32,421 bases of DNA from contig JAKSKH010000025.1 of assembly GCA_024401855.1 (NCBI GenBank), positions 1 to 32,421 on the forward strand, in the 5' to 3' direction. Shown here piece by piece: positions 11,369-19,095 of this stretch. The DNA is from Bacteroidales bacterium (lineage in GTDB: Bacteria > Bacteroidota > Bacteroidia > Bacteroidales > UBA932). A model generated the notes under the pieces. That model searched no databases, was not told the DNA's origin, and was given only the letters and a program-made list of their open reading frames with translations. Position 1 is the stretch's first letter; each line of letters opens with the position of its first letter. The translations under genes were made by a program, and so were the position numbers.

Positions 11369-11778
11369 TTTTTCTTATCAAGATATCCCTGTAGAATAAT
11401 TGCCGCGCTTATCTTGTCCACGGATTTTTTGTTTTTCCTGTCGCTTTTCTTCATGCCGCCCTCTATCATCGCCCGGTGGGCAAGTACCGAAGTGAAACGT
11501 TCATCCTCAAGAGCTACAGGAATTCCGGGGAAGGCCTTCTGCAGCCTCTTCAGGAAAACATCCACATCAGCGGCGGCTTCCGCATGACTCCCGTCGAGAT
11601 TAAGCGGATACCCTACAACAAACTTCTCCACCGTCTCGGTGCGGGAGTATTTTTGCAGATAATCTATTATATTTGCAGAAACAACAGTATCGACCGGAGA
11701 TGCGAAAATTCCCAGAGGGTCACTTACCGCAACCCCGACTCTGGCCCGGCCGTAGTCAATCCCGACGATTCTGTTCAT
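11365..11778 (-). CDS. ruvX: RuvX/YqgF-family RNase H-fold protein
   Basis: A 137-residue putative Holliday-junction resolvase / pre-16S rRNA nuclease. The N-terminus MNRIVGIDYGRARVGVAVSD carries the first RNase H-fold Asp, FVVGYPLNLDGS is the conserved central block, and LEDERFTSVLA the second acidic motif. The frame is open six codons further upstream (11796), but Met at 11778 gives the family's normal start and lies just after a good promoter. It is the first gene of the minus-strand run. It overlaps def by 4 nt and is divergent from the membrane-protein gene at 11802. Confidence 0.93.
   Translation of the reverse strand: MNRIVGIDYGRARVGVAVSDPLGIFASPVDTVVSANIIDYLQKYSRTETVEKFVVGYPLNLDGSHAEAAADVDVFLKRLQKAFPGIPVALEDERFTSVLAHRAMIEGGMKKSDRKNKKSVDKISAAIILQGYLDKKK
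11668..11675 (+). promoter_or_regulatory. possible plus-strand -7 box inside ruvX
   Basis: TATATTTG followed by CAG matches the -7 consensus on the plus strand about 126 nt upstream of the gene at 11802. I find no TTTG at the proper -33 distance. It is the only plus-strand candidate I could see near the start of the dxr-rseP gene group, so it may drive that group through a leader antisense to ruvX. Confidence 0.25.
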
Positions 11779-11783
11779 AACTG

Positions 11784-11814
11784 CAAAAATAAGCAAAAGG
11801 TATGGGAAGACAAA
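11784..11814 (-). promoter_or_regulatory. promoter of ruvX and the nine-gene minus-strand run
   Basis: On the minus strand a TTTG -33 element (11811-11814) lies exactly 19 nt upstream of the -7 box TATTTTTG (11784-11791), an excellent match to the Bacteroidota primary-sigma consensus. The ruvX ATG begins at 11778, only 5 nt after the box. The expected start site therefore falls at or within a few bases of the start codon. The -33 element lies inside the start of the divergent gene at 11802. Confidence 0.7.
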
Positions 11815-12272
11815 ATCGCGAAAGCAAAGGCAAAGTTTACAGGTTTTCCATTGTTGAAGATGACACGCACCGGTTCCTGTTCAGTTTCCGCGTAAGCAAA
11901 CTGGGACTCGTGCTGGCAGCGCTCACCACAGTGGTGACTCTGACGGGAATTCTCTATGCCCTGATTGCATTGACTCCGCTGCGCACGACCATTCCGGGAT
12001 ATCCTGACGCGCATTCCAAGAAAGTCGCCGTGGCAAACGCGATAAAGATTGATTCACTGGAAAGCTGTATAACAAGATGGGAGCTTTATGCGGAGAACCT
12101 CAGCAAGATACTCGCCGGCGAATCCACGGTGAGCCTCGACAGCATCATAAGGAGCAGCGGATTGAAATACCTTTCAGACAAAACCATGGAGGAGCTCAGC
12201 GAGCAGGAAGCCATACTCCGGAGGATGGCGGCGGACTCAACTTACACCAGCAACGGAAAAGGCAGTAAATGA
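11802..12272 (+). CDS. conserved single-pass membrane protein upstream of dxr
   Basis: A 156-residue protein with one predicted membrane helix at about residues 34-58 (LGLVLAALTTVVTLTGILY), a basic cytoplasmic N-terminus (MGRQNRESKGKVYRF), and a mostly helical extracytoplasmic part. The helix-then-linker layout resembles the N-terminal anchor of Bacteroidales M23-type or cell-envelope proteins found upstream of dxr, but no peptidase domain follows. Its stop overlaps the dxr ATG by 4 nt (12269-12272), so the two are probably translated together. Function unknown; a role in the cell envelope is only inferred from topology. Confidence 0.75.
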   Translation: MGRQNRESKGKVYRFSIVEDDTHRFLFSFRVSKLGLVLAALTTVVTLTGILYALIALTPLRTTIPGYPDAHSKKVAVANAIKIDSLESCITRWELYAENLSKILAGESTVSLDSIIRSSGLKYLSDKTMEELSEQEAILRRMAADSTYTSNGKGSK

Positions 12273-13429
12273 AAAAGAGAAGAATAGCCATTTTAGGTTC
12301 TACAGGATCCATCGGCACACAGACTCTTGACGTGATACGCCGTCATCGGGACATGTTCGAAGTGGAACTCATTTCCGCACGGAGCAGCGCCGACCTTCTG
12401 ATTGCCCAGGCGCTCGAATTCGACGCGGCCAACGTCGTCATCTGCGACGAAAGGAAATATCCCGCTGTCAAGGAGGCGCTGGCCGACAGCGATACCAAGG
12501 TCTGGGCCGGAATTGACAGCCTGTGCGACCTCGTACGCTCCGCGGAAGTGGATATGGTTGTGGGAGCGATGGTAGGCTTCAGCGGCCTGCGGCCGACTCT
12601 CGCCGCCCTGGAGGCCGGAAAAATCGTTGCACTGGCCAACAAGGAGACTCTTGTGGCGGCAGGAAGCATAGTGACCCGTACGATGCGCGAGCATAAGACG
12701 GTAATCCTTCCTGTCGATTCGGAACATTCCGCAATATTCCAATGCCTGCTGGCCGCCCAGGGAAACGAGGTGGAGAAAATCCATCTTACAGCATCGGGAG
12801 GTCCGTTCCGCGAATGGGAACGTTCCAGAATAGCCGGGGCCAAAGCGGCGGACGCGCTCAAGCACCCGAACTGGAGCATGGGAGCCAAGGTTACCATAGA
12901 TTCCGCAACGATGATGAACAAGGGTTTTGAAGTGATTGAAGCCAGATGGCTTTTCGACATCGCTCCATCAAGGATAAACGTGGTGGTTCAACCGGAGTCC
13001 ATAATACACTCGATGGTGGAGTTCGTTGACGGAGCGGTGATTGCCCAGCTTGGCCATCCGGACATGAGGGAGCCGATAGGCTTTGCGCTCACCTTCCCGC
13101 AGAGAGTCTCCGTAGGCAACAGGAAACTGGATTTCGCCCAACTCGGAAAAATCACCTTCCAGGAACCCGACCAAAGAAAATTCCCCTGCCTCAGACTTGC
13201 TTATGAGGCCATTGAAAAAGGAGGGAATGCCCCGTGCGCGCTCAACGCCGCGAACGAAGTCGCCGTGGCGGCATTCCTCAAAGACGCAATTTCATTCTAT
13301 GACATCCCGAAAATCAACGAGATGTGTCTGGATGGCCTGGATTTTGTAGAGGAACCGACCATGGAAGACATATTCGAAACCAACGTCGCCGTTGCCCGGA
13401 AAGCAAGCTCCATCATATCCAAATTATAG
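12269..13429 (+). CDS. dxr: 1-deoxy-D-xylulose 5-phosphate reductoisomerase
   Basis: A 386-residue cytoplasmic enzyme converting DXP to MEP with NADPH, the second step of the non-mevalonate isoprenoid pathway. Visible signatures are the NADPH-binding loop GSTGSIG at residues 10-16, ALANKETLVAAG, the metal and substrate block PVDSEHSAIFQ, TASGGPF, and HPNWSMGAKVTIDSATMMNKG. These are in the right order and the length is typical. It overlaps the upstream membrane-protein gene by 4 nt and is followed 3 nt later by rseP, a common neighbour in Bacteroidota. Confidence 0.98.
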   Translation: MKKRRIAILGSTGSIGTQTLDVIRRHRDMFEVELISARSSADLLIAQALEFDAANVVICDERKYPAVKEALADSDTKVWAGIDSLCDLVRSAEVDMVVGAMVGFSGLRPTLAALEAGKIVALANKETLVAAGSIVTRTMREHKTVILPVDSEHSAIFQCLLAAQGNEVEKIHLTASGGPFREWERSRIAGAKAADALKHPNWSMGAKVTIDSATMMNKGFEVIEARWLFDIAPSRINVVVQPESIIHSMVEFVDGAVIAQLGHPDMREPIGFALTFPQRVSVGNRKLDFAQLGKITFQEPDQRKFPCLRLAYEAIEKGGNAPCALNAANEVAVAAFLKDAISFYDIPKINEMCLDGLDFVEEPTMEDIFETNVAVARKASSIISKL

Positions 13430-13432
13430 ACA

Positions 13433-14734
13433 ATGGACGTCCTGATGAAAATACTGCAGGTTGTTCTGGCCCTGTCCCTGCTCATATTCATTCATGAACT
13501 GGGGCATTTCATGTGGGCGAGAATCTTCGGGATCCGGGTCGACAAGTTTTTCCTTTTCTTCGACGTGGGAGGAAAAGCCCTGTTCAGATTCAGAAAGGGA
13601 GAGACGGAATTCGGAATAGGGTGGCTGCCGCTCGGCGGATACTGCAAAATTTCAGGCATGGTGGATGAGTCCATGGATCTCGAGCAGCTGAAGCAGGAGC
13701 CGGAACCTTGGGAATTCAGAACCCATCCGGCCGGGCAGAGGCTCATGGTAATGGCGGGAGGTGTTCTTAACAATTTCATTTTCGCCATACTGGTCTATGC
13801 CTGCATAATGGCAATCTGGGGACAATCCTTCATAAGCAACAAGGGAAGCAAGATATACGTTAACGACCTGGCATTCGAAATGGGGTTCAGGAACGGAGAC
13901 GAAATTCTGAAACTGGATGACTACGTGCCTGAAGATTTCGCATATCTGCAGGCTGATATGGTCCGCAAGGGAGCGCAGACCGCAACCGTCCTGCGCGGCA
14001 CGGACACACTGCAACTGTACATAGACCACTCCATGACAGGGCAGATGCTCAACTCCCCAATGATGTTCGACCTGGCCGTGCCGTTCGTCATCGACTCCGT
14101 AGCGGCGGGTGGTCCGAATGCCGCATCCGGACTTGAAAGGCAGGACAAGGTAATTGCATTTGACGGTGAGAAGATAGAATTCGTGCAGGACGCGCGTGAA
14201 GTGCTTCTCCGGAAGAAAGGCATGGAGACCACCGCCTCTGTTGTCAGGGGCGGCGATACAATAGCCGTAAACGTATGCGTGGACACCGCGGGTCTGATTG
14301 GTGTGTACATGGAGATGCCCAACATCGAATACAGGCACTACAATATGGTCTCAGCCATACCGGAGGGATTGAAGCTTACCTGGAACACCATACGCGGATA
14401 TCTGCAGGATCTGAAACTCATCGCAAGTCCGCAGACCGGCGCATACAAATCCGTCGGCAGTTTCATTGCCATAGGGCAGGTCTTCCCTTCAAGCTGGAAC
14501 TGGTATCAGTTTCTTGACATCCTCGCCCTTCTTTCCATAATGCTGGGCGTGATGAACCTGATTCCGATTCCGGGTCTGGACGGAGGCCACATTCTGTTCA
14601 CTCTGTACGAAATTGTAACCGGACGCAAGCCCGGCGACAAGTTCCTGGCTGCGGCCCAGATGGCAGGATTGGTGCTGCTGATACTCCTGATGCTGCTTGC
14701 CTTCGGAAACGACATAGGACGACTGATACAATAG
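13433..14734 (+). CDS. rseP: RIP/site-2 membrane metalloprotease
   Basis: A 433-residue intramembrane zinc protease of family M50. The first membrane helix carries HELGH at residues 21-25 (His21, His25 zinc ligands, Glu22 catalytic), and the C-terminal membrane domain carries the third ligand in MNLIPIPGLDGGHI. A periplasmic region with PDZ-like character (AAGGPNAASGLERQDKVIAFDG) lies between. Substrates are typically anti-sigma factors or leftover signal peptides; none is identifiable here. The gene lies 3 nt downstream of dxr and 4 nt upstream of the DUF4837 lipoprotein. Confidence 0.95.
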   Translation: MDVLMKILQVVLALSLLIFIHELGHFMWARIFGIRVDKFFLFFDVGGKALFRFRKGETEFGIGWLPLGGYCKISGMVDESMDLEQLKQEPEPWEFRTHPAGQRLMVMAGGVLNNFIFAILVYACIMAIWGQSFISNKGSKIYVNDLAFEMGFRNGDEILKLDDYVPEDFAYLQADMVRKGAQTATVLRGTDTLQLYIDHSMTGQMLNSPMMFDLAVPFVIDSVAAGGPNAASGLERQDKVIAFDGEKIEFVQDAREVLLRKKGMETTASVVRGGDTIAVNVCVDTAGLIGVYMEMPNIEYRHYNMVSAIPEGLKLTWNTIRGYLQDLKLIASPQTGAYKSVGSFIAIGQVFPSSWNWYQFLDILALLSIMLGVMNLIPIPGLDGGHILFTLYEIVTGRKPGDKFLAAAQMAGLVLLILLMLLAFGNDIGRLIQ

Positions 14735-14738
14735 TAAT

Positions 14739-15737
14739 ATGAAAAGATTTTTATTGATCCTGGCTGCATTAGCCTCATTTTGCGGGTGCAAAAGCACAAA
14801 AGCGCTGCTTCCCAGCGTAAGCGGTAAAGCGGGCGAAATAATTGTTGTGATAGACAAACCCGTATGGGAAGGTCCTCTCGGAGGAGAAGTGAGGGACCTG
14901 CTCGCATGCGACTGTCCGTTCTTCATCCAGCAGGAACCCCTGTATTCTCTGGTAAACGTAACGCCATCCGCATTTGCCGACCTTTTCAAGGTTCACAGGA
15001 ATATTTTCATGGTAATGATTGACCCGCAGGTGGACTCCGCAGGTGTTTTCTACAAGCACGACGCATGGGCCGCACCTCAATGCGTGATACAGCTCAGCGC
15101 CAGGAATGAGGAGGAAGCATCCGGGCTTCTTGCAAAAAGCGGCAGGAACATCACAAATTCCTTCGAACAGGCTGAAAGAGACAGGGTGATAAGGAATTCC
15201 ATCAAATACGAGGAAAGGGAGGTGACGAATCAGGTGAAGGAAGTGTTCGGAGGCTCGCCCAGAATTCCCGTAGGATACAAGCTCAGGAAAATAAGCGACG
15301 ATTTTGCATGGATATCGGATGACAAGCAGTACTCCAACCAGGGGATATTCATATACAGGTACCCGGCAGATGAGGAAGATCCTTTCTCAAAAGAGAATAT
15401 CGTCGCCCATATGAACGATATCCTGAAAGAGAATGTCCCCGGAATGCTGGACAACAGCTGGATGACCACGAGCGACTATTTCGAGCCCCAGCTCGAATAC
15501 ATCAAATACAAGGGGAGATCCATAGCCCAGACAAGAGGATACTGGGAAGTGGAGAACGACTTTATGGGCGGGCCCTTCGTTTCCCATTCCTTCTATTCAC
15601 AGGACGGGAAGGACATCATTGTACTTGATGCCTGGGTATATGCCCCCAAATACGACAAACGTCAATACCTCAGACAGACCGAAGCGATAATATATTCGTG
15701 GGAATGGAAAGATTCCTTAAATAAGGAGTCAAAATAG
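14739..15737 (+). CDS. DUF4837-family lipoprotein
   Basis: A 332-residue lipoprotein restricted, as far as I know, to Bacteroidota. The signal is MKRFLLILAALASF followed by the lipobox and Cys17 (FCGC). The mature region begins with a segment characteristic of the family (GEIIVVIDKPVWEGPLGGEVRDLL), and contains VHRNIFMVMID, AWAAPQCVIQL, and a C-terminal DFMGGPFVSHSFYSQDGKDIIVLDAWVYAP block. Function is unknown. It is the last protein gene of the dxr-rseP group, 4 nt after rseP, and its stop abuts the -33 element of the tRNA-Glu promoter. Confidence 0.88.
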   Translation: MKRFLLILAALASFCGCKSTKALLPSVSGKAGEIIVVIDKPVWEGPLGGEVRDLLACDCPFFIQQEPLYSLVNVTPSAFADLFKVHRNIFMVMIDPQVDSAGVFYKHDAWAAPQCVIQLSARNEEEASGLLAKSGRNITNSFEQAERDRVIRNSIKYEEREVTNQVKEVFGGSPRIPVGYKLRKISDDFAWISDDKQYSNQGIFIYRYPADEEDPFSKENIVAHMNDILKENVPGMLDNSWMTTSDYFEPQLEYIKYKGRSIAQTRGYWEVENDFMGGPFVSHSFYSQDGKDIIVLDAWVYAPKYDKRQYLRQTEAIIYSWEWKDSLNKESK

Positions 15738-15768
15738 TTTGCGATATAAAAATTTTTGCATATCTTTG
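15738..15768 (+). promoter_or_regulatory. promoter of tRNA-Glu and rpsT
   Basis: TTTG at 15738-15741 and the -7 box TATCTTTG at 15761-15768 are separated by exactly 19 nt, an excellent Bacteroidota primary-sigma promoter. The start site should be about 15773-15776, roughly 30 nt before the tRNA. No terminator is seen between the tRNA and rpsT, so both probably come from this promoter. Confidence 0.75.
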
Positions 15769-15806
15769 CACTCCCAATTTCGCGTAGTGCGCATTGGAAT
15801 CAGTTT

Positions 15807-15878
15807 GGTGGGTTCGTATAACGGCTAGTACTCAAGATTTTCATTCTTGCAATAGGAGTTCGATTCTCCTACCCACTA
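15807..15878 (+). tRNA. tRNA-Glu (anticodon TTC)
   Basis: The cloverleaf folds from sequence: acceptor GGTGGGT with ACCCACT (a G-U wobble at the terminal pair), D stem GTA/TAC, anticodon stem CAAGA/TCTTG around the loop TTTTCAT with anticodon TTC at 15840-15842, T stem AGGAG/CTCCT around TTCGATT, and discriminator A at 15878. CCA is not encoded. The next gene, rpsT, begins 23 nt later. Confidence 0.95.
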
Positions 15879-15901
15879 CAAAATATTAAAAATAAAAAAT
15901 A

Positions 15902-16156
15902 ATGGCAAACACAGCTTCAGCTAAGAAGGCCGATCGTCAGAACGAGAGGCATAGACTGCATAACAGGTATTATGCAAAGACAACGCGTAACGCCATCCGC
16001 GACATACGCAACACCACAGACAAGGCTACCGCAGAGAAAGATGCACCCAAGGTTTTTGCTATGATTGACAAGCTCGCAAAGATCGGTCTCATCCACAAGA
16101 ACAAGGCATCCAACCTCAAGAGCGGTATTCAGGTGTATATAAATAAACTTGCTTAA
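15902..16156 (+). CDS. rpsT: 30S ribosomal protein S20
   Basis: An 84-residue basic, all-helical 16S rRNA-binding protein. The N-terminus MANTASAKKADRQNERHRLHN and C-terminal HKNKASNLKSGIQVYINKL match S20, where residues AHK/IHKNKASR-like are the most conserved block. Length is typical for S20. It lies 23 nt downstream of tRNA-Glu with no visible separate promoter. Its stop codon is in the loop of an intrinsic terminator. Confidence 0.97.
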   Translation: MANTASAKKADRQNERHRLHNRYYAKTTRNAIRDIRNTTDKATAEKDAPKVFAMIDKLAKIGLIHKNKASNLKSGIQVYINKLA

Positions 16157-16172
16157 CCGCAAGTTTTTTTTT
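16145..16172 (+). terminator. intrinsic terminator of rpsT
   Basis: AAACTTGC (16145-16152) pairs with GCAAGTTT (16159-16166) around a 6-nt loop TTAACC, followed by an uninterrupted T run to about 16172. The rpsT stop TAA (16154-16156) sits in the loop, so the last codons of rpsT form one arm of the hairpin. Confidence 0.85.
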
Positions 16173-16179
16173 CATCATT

Positions 16180-16252
16180 CGAGAAGTAGCGCAGTTGGTA
16201 GCGCACTACGTTCGGGACGTAGGGGTCGCGTGTTCGAGTCACGTCTTCTCGA
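16180..16252 (+). tRNA. tRNA-Pro (anticodon CGG)
   Basis: Acceptor CGAGAAG pairs with CTTCTCG, including the C1-G72 pair typical of bacterial tRNA-Pro. The D stem is GCGC/GCGC, the anticodon stem CTACG/CGTAG encloses TTCGGGA with anticodon CGG at 16213-16215, and the T stem GCGTG/CACGT (one G-T) encloses TTCGAGT. Discriminator A is at 16252; CCA is not directly encoded. It lies 8 nt downstream of the rpsT terminator's T run. No separate promoter is obvious, so it may depend on readthrough. Confidence 0.95.
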
Positions 16253-16260
16253 CGCAACCA

Positions 16261-16298
16261 AAAAGAAGATGGTTCAAAACTGAGCCATCTTCTTTTTC
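16261..16298. terminator. strong bidirectional terminator
   Basis: A 16-bp stem (16261-16276 with 16283-16298, one G-T pair) encloses the loop AAAACT. The arm starts with a run of A and ends with a run of T, so it works as an intrinsic terminator in both directions. It closes the plus-strand tRNA-Pro transcript and the minus-strand barrel-protein transcript, which ends at 16318. Confidence 0.9.
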
Positions 16299-16317
16299 CG
16301 ATATCAGGGGAATCCTG

Positions 16318-17511
16318 TTAGAAAGTGTACTTTACTATTGCCTGCGCACGGTGGTTGCTGACCCAGTGCAGGTCATCAACTGCAACCATATATCCCCTGC
16401 TCTTACCATACTGGACGGATGTGAACATATACTCCAGACCAATCTGGACCTTCCCGAGGTTATATACGAGTTCGGGCTGGACACGATACATCTGATTGAG
16501 ATTGCTTGCATTGTTCATGAACCAGCAGCAGTCGGAGTTTACGGGAGATTTTGTTCCAAGGTTCCTGATGTAGCCGACAAACAATGAAGGCGACCAGGGC
16601 TTGTCCTTGCAGAATGCAAAAGTCATCCATCCCGACACACTGCGTGTGGCGGAATAGACGTAGGTCTCGGTTTCCGGGGTCTTGCCGTATCCGCCAACCA
16701 TGTTCATATGGGAACCGTCCATTGCATAGGTAACTTTCTCCTTCAAGGTGAACACACCGAACGTCTTCTGGAAATACTCGAAGAAATTGAAATTGGTGAG
16801 TCTTCCCGCAGTTTCGGGCATGATGCTGAGCATATCGGCCCCCAACTTGAAGCTGGTGTCACCTTTCCTGTAGTTATAACCCAGATAAGCTTCCGGAGTC
16901 TTGGCCTTTCTGATATATTCCGCCGAAGCGCCGTTGGGGCCGGTTGAAGTATACTGCATCTGCCAGAGGGCAGCGATGTCGAGATAATTATTGTCGAACA
17001 TTTCAAATTCAAAAAGGACCTGAGGCGTATGGCTGTAAGGACCGAACGGTACACCGCACTCGAAACTGAAAATGTCGGGAAGGTCTATTGCCATGGGATG
17101 CCATGCCTGACCGATTTTCCAGCTGTGCTTGCGCCTGGCGATGGTCAGATAAGCCTGACGAAGCCGGAGGGCGGCGGTGGTGCCGCTCTTCAGATAGAAA
17201 TCGGCCTCAACCTTTGCACCTATCTTACGCCCCTTGATCTGATAACCTGAAACATCAACTCCAACCCTGGACGTAAGGCTTACGAAATTGAAGGTGCTCT
17301 CATTCTCGGGAGTATCGGAAGGCATGTAGTAAAACAGGTCTTCCAGTCCGGCAGAACTCTTGTGAGTGTCGTAAACGAAATAATTGCTGATGAATCCGTA
17401 GAAATTGAACTTCTGCAAAGACTGCCTGGTGTCCTGAGCAGAAACGTTCGGGCAGCAGGACAATGCTGCAAAAAGAAACATTAAAGACTTGATATTTTTC
17501 ATATTTTTCAT
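16318..17511 (-). CDS. outer-membrane beta-barrel (porin-like) protein
   Basis: A 397-residue exported protein. Met at 17511 (MKNMKNIKSLMFLFAAL) gives a clean signal peptide ending near SAQD; Met at 17502 is an equally good start. The longer frame to 17583 overlaps the transporter gene and is unlikely. The mature part shows alternating amphipathic strands (FNFYGFISNYFVYDT, KIGAKVEADFYLK, AYLTIARRKHSWKIGQAWHPM) and ends in the aromatic strand QAIVKYTF, a classic outer-membrane-insertion C-terminus. The layout is like DcaP-type or other trimeric porins found in Bacteroidota. It starts 7 nt after the SLC13 symporter stop, so the pair probably works as an outer-membrane pore plus inner-membrane transporter for the same anion. 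Substrate unknown. Confidence 0.8.
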   Translation of the reverse strand: MKNMKNIKSLMFLFAALSCCPNVSAQDTRQSLQKFNFYGFISNYFVYDTHKSSAGLEDLFYYMPSDTPENESTFNFVSLTSRVGVDVSGYQIKGRKIGAKVEADFYLKSGTTAALRLRQAYLTIARRKHSWKIGQAWHPMAIDLPDIFSFECGVPFGPYSHTPQVLFEFEMFDNNYLDIAALWQMQYTSTGPNGASAEYIRKAKTPEAYLGYNYRKGDTSFKLGADMLSIMPETAGRLTNFNFFEYFQKTFGVFTLKEKVTYAMDGSHMNMVGGYGKTPETETYVYSATRSVSGWMTFAFCKDKPWSPSLFVGYIRNLGTKSPVNSDCCWFMNNASNLNQMYRVQPELVYNLGKVQIGLEYMFTSVQYGKSRGYMVAVDDLHWVSNHRAQAIVKYTF

Positions 17512-17518
17512 CGATGAT

Positions 17519-18967
17519 CTATGCAAAAGGGAAGAACTTGGTAACCCAGAAAAAGCCGAGGACGAGTCCGACCACGCCGACAATAAGTCCGGTCCTTATC
17601 ATGTCCTTTGTCTCTACCAGCCCCGTGGATGCGGCAATCGCATTGGGCGGCGTGGATATCGGGAGGCACATCGCAACAGATGCGCACACAGCAATGAATA
17701 CGGAAAGTCCCGTCTGGCCTCCGAATGCGTTGAAAACATCGGCATTGCCGCTCTGGAGAAGACCGCTGCCCATTGCAATCATAATAGGAATAAGCAAAGC
17801 CGCCGTTGCGGAATTGCTTATGAAATTACTGAGAACGTAGCAGATAAGACCGGCAACAGCAAACACCACAATGATGCTCATTGAGCTGAAGTCAATGGAC
17901 TCAACCATTGCTTTTGCAAGGCCTGTTCCTGAAAGGGCATATCCGAGGGCGAAACCGCCGGCTACCAGCCATAGAACTTCCCAGTTGATTTCCTTGATAT
18001 CCTCTTTGCCGAAGACTCCGGTTGCGGTATAAACGCACAGAGGGATAAGGGCGACGATGTTGGAACTGATTCCGTGGAGCTCTTCCGTCATCCAGAGAAG
18101 TATTGTTGCGCCGAAAGTTATCCAGGCAACGTAATCCTTATATGTCTTCCCGTGCCTGTCTTTCCCTATCTCAAGAACGATTTCCTTGGATTTGAACGGA
18201 TAGAAGAAACAAAGCAGCGCCCATGCGAAAAAAATCATCACAATCACAAAGGGAATCATTCTTGCGGCCCAGCCGCCGAATCCGATTGTAATGCCTGCAA
18301 GAGAGTCAAGGTTGCCGACCGCAGTTGCATTCGGAGGTGTGCCGATGGGGGTTCCGATTCCACCTATGTTGGCAGCTATGGGAATTGCCAGAGCAAGTCC
18401 CACCTTGCCTTTCCTGTCAGTGTCGGGAAGTGAAGCGAACACAGGTGCAAGGAATGCAAGGAACATGGCTGCGGTAGCCGTATTGCTCATGAACATGGAG
18501 AATGACGAAATCACCACAAGCACGCCGAGAAGAACCGTCCTCGGTTTCTTCCCGAAAGGCTTGAGAAGAATGCGCGCCATTGTAACGTCCATTCCGTACT
18601 TTGATGCCACTATCGCAAGGACGAAACCGCCCAGGAAGAGCATTACAACCGGATCCGCAAATGAGCGCATGAGTTCCTTCATCGGAACGAAACGGCTGGC
18701 GTCACCGGTATTCATAAGGAACGAGACGCTCTTGTCGGAAACAGTGAGCAATGAAATGACGATGACCATCAGGGAAGTCACCCAGTTGGGCACTATTTCA
18801 AATATCCACATAAGAGCGGCGAATGCGAAAATCGCAATTGTACGCTGCTGGACAACGGTAAGCCCTGCAATCCCGAAGAAACCGGAAGGAACGGTCCACA
18901 GAAAAACCGTCACTGCCAGCACTATTGGCAGCAGGATACAGAACTTGACATTTCTAATATGTGACAT
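17519..18967 (-). CDS. SLC13/DASS-family anion:Na+ symporter
   Basis: A 482-residue inner-membrane transporter of the divalent-anion:sodium symporter family. I choose Met at 18967 (MSHIRNVKFCILLPIVL) because the frame's upstream extension to 19051 is charged and runs through the promoter region. The two clamshell motifs with the SNT/SNS signature are present: FMSNTATAAMFLAFL in the first half and FISNSATAALLIPIM in the second, which bind Na+ and carboxylate in characterised homologues. About 11 hydrophobic segments are visible. Members carry succinate, citrate, malate or sulfate; the substrate here is undetermined. It is followed 7 nt later by the porin-like gene. Confidence 0.92.
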   Translation of the reverse strand: MSHIRNVKFCILLPIVLAVTVFLWTVPSGFFGIAGLTVVQQRTIAIFAFAALMWIFEIVPNWVTSLMVIVISLLTVSDKSVSFLMNTGDASRFVPMKELMRSFADPVVMLFLGGFVLAIVASKYGMDVTMARILLKPFGKKPRTVLLGVLVVISSFSMFMSNTATAAMFLAFLAPVFASLPDTDRKGKVGLALAIPIAANIGGIGTPIGTPPNATAVGNLDSLAGITIGFGGWAARMIPFVIVMIFFAWALLCFFYPFKSKEIVLEIGKDRHGKTYKDYVAWITFGATILLWMTEELHGISSNIVALIPLCVYTATGVFGKEDIKEINWEVLWLVAGGFALGYALSGTGLAKAMVESIDFSSMSIIVVFAVAGLICYVLSNFISNSATAALLIPIMIAMGSGLLQSGNADVFNAFGGQTGLSVFIAVCASVAMCLPISTPPNAIAASTGLVETKDMIRTGLIVGVVGLVLGFFWVTKFFPFA

Positions 18968-19018
18968 TTTCCCGGATATTATCGTTATTAACGTGTTACA
19001 ACGCCTCAACCTCCGCTG

Positions 19019-19026
19019 CAAATATA
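19019..19026 (-). promoter_or_regulatory. candidate -7 box for the SLC13 symporter and porin operon
   Basis: The minus-strand box TATATTTG followed by CAG fits the Bacteroidota -7 consensus and lies about 52 nt upstream of the symporter start codon. The -33 region has no clear TTTG, so confidence is moderate. It falls in the 128-nt gap after the btuC-like gene, in which I see nothing else convincing. Confidence 0.5.
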
Positions 19027-19095
19027 GCGAATAATATCTTTTTGCAGGCATTTATCTGGACTATTTCCGGCATCAGTCGGTGCAGTCCGTCATTG

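Noticed and set aside
12293-12865. Minus-strand open frames within dxr
   Set aside because: They are shadows of dxr, which has all signature motifs in the right order.
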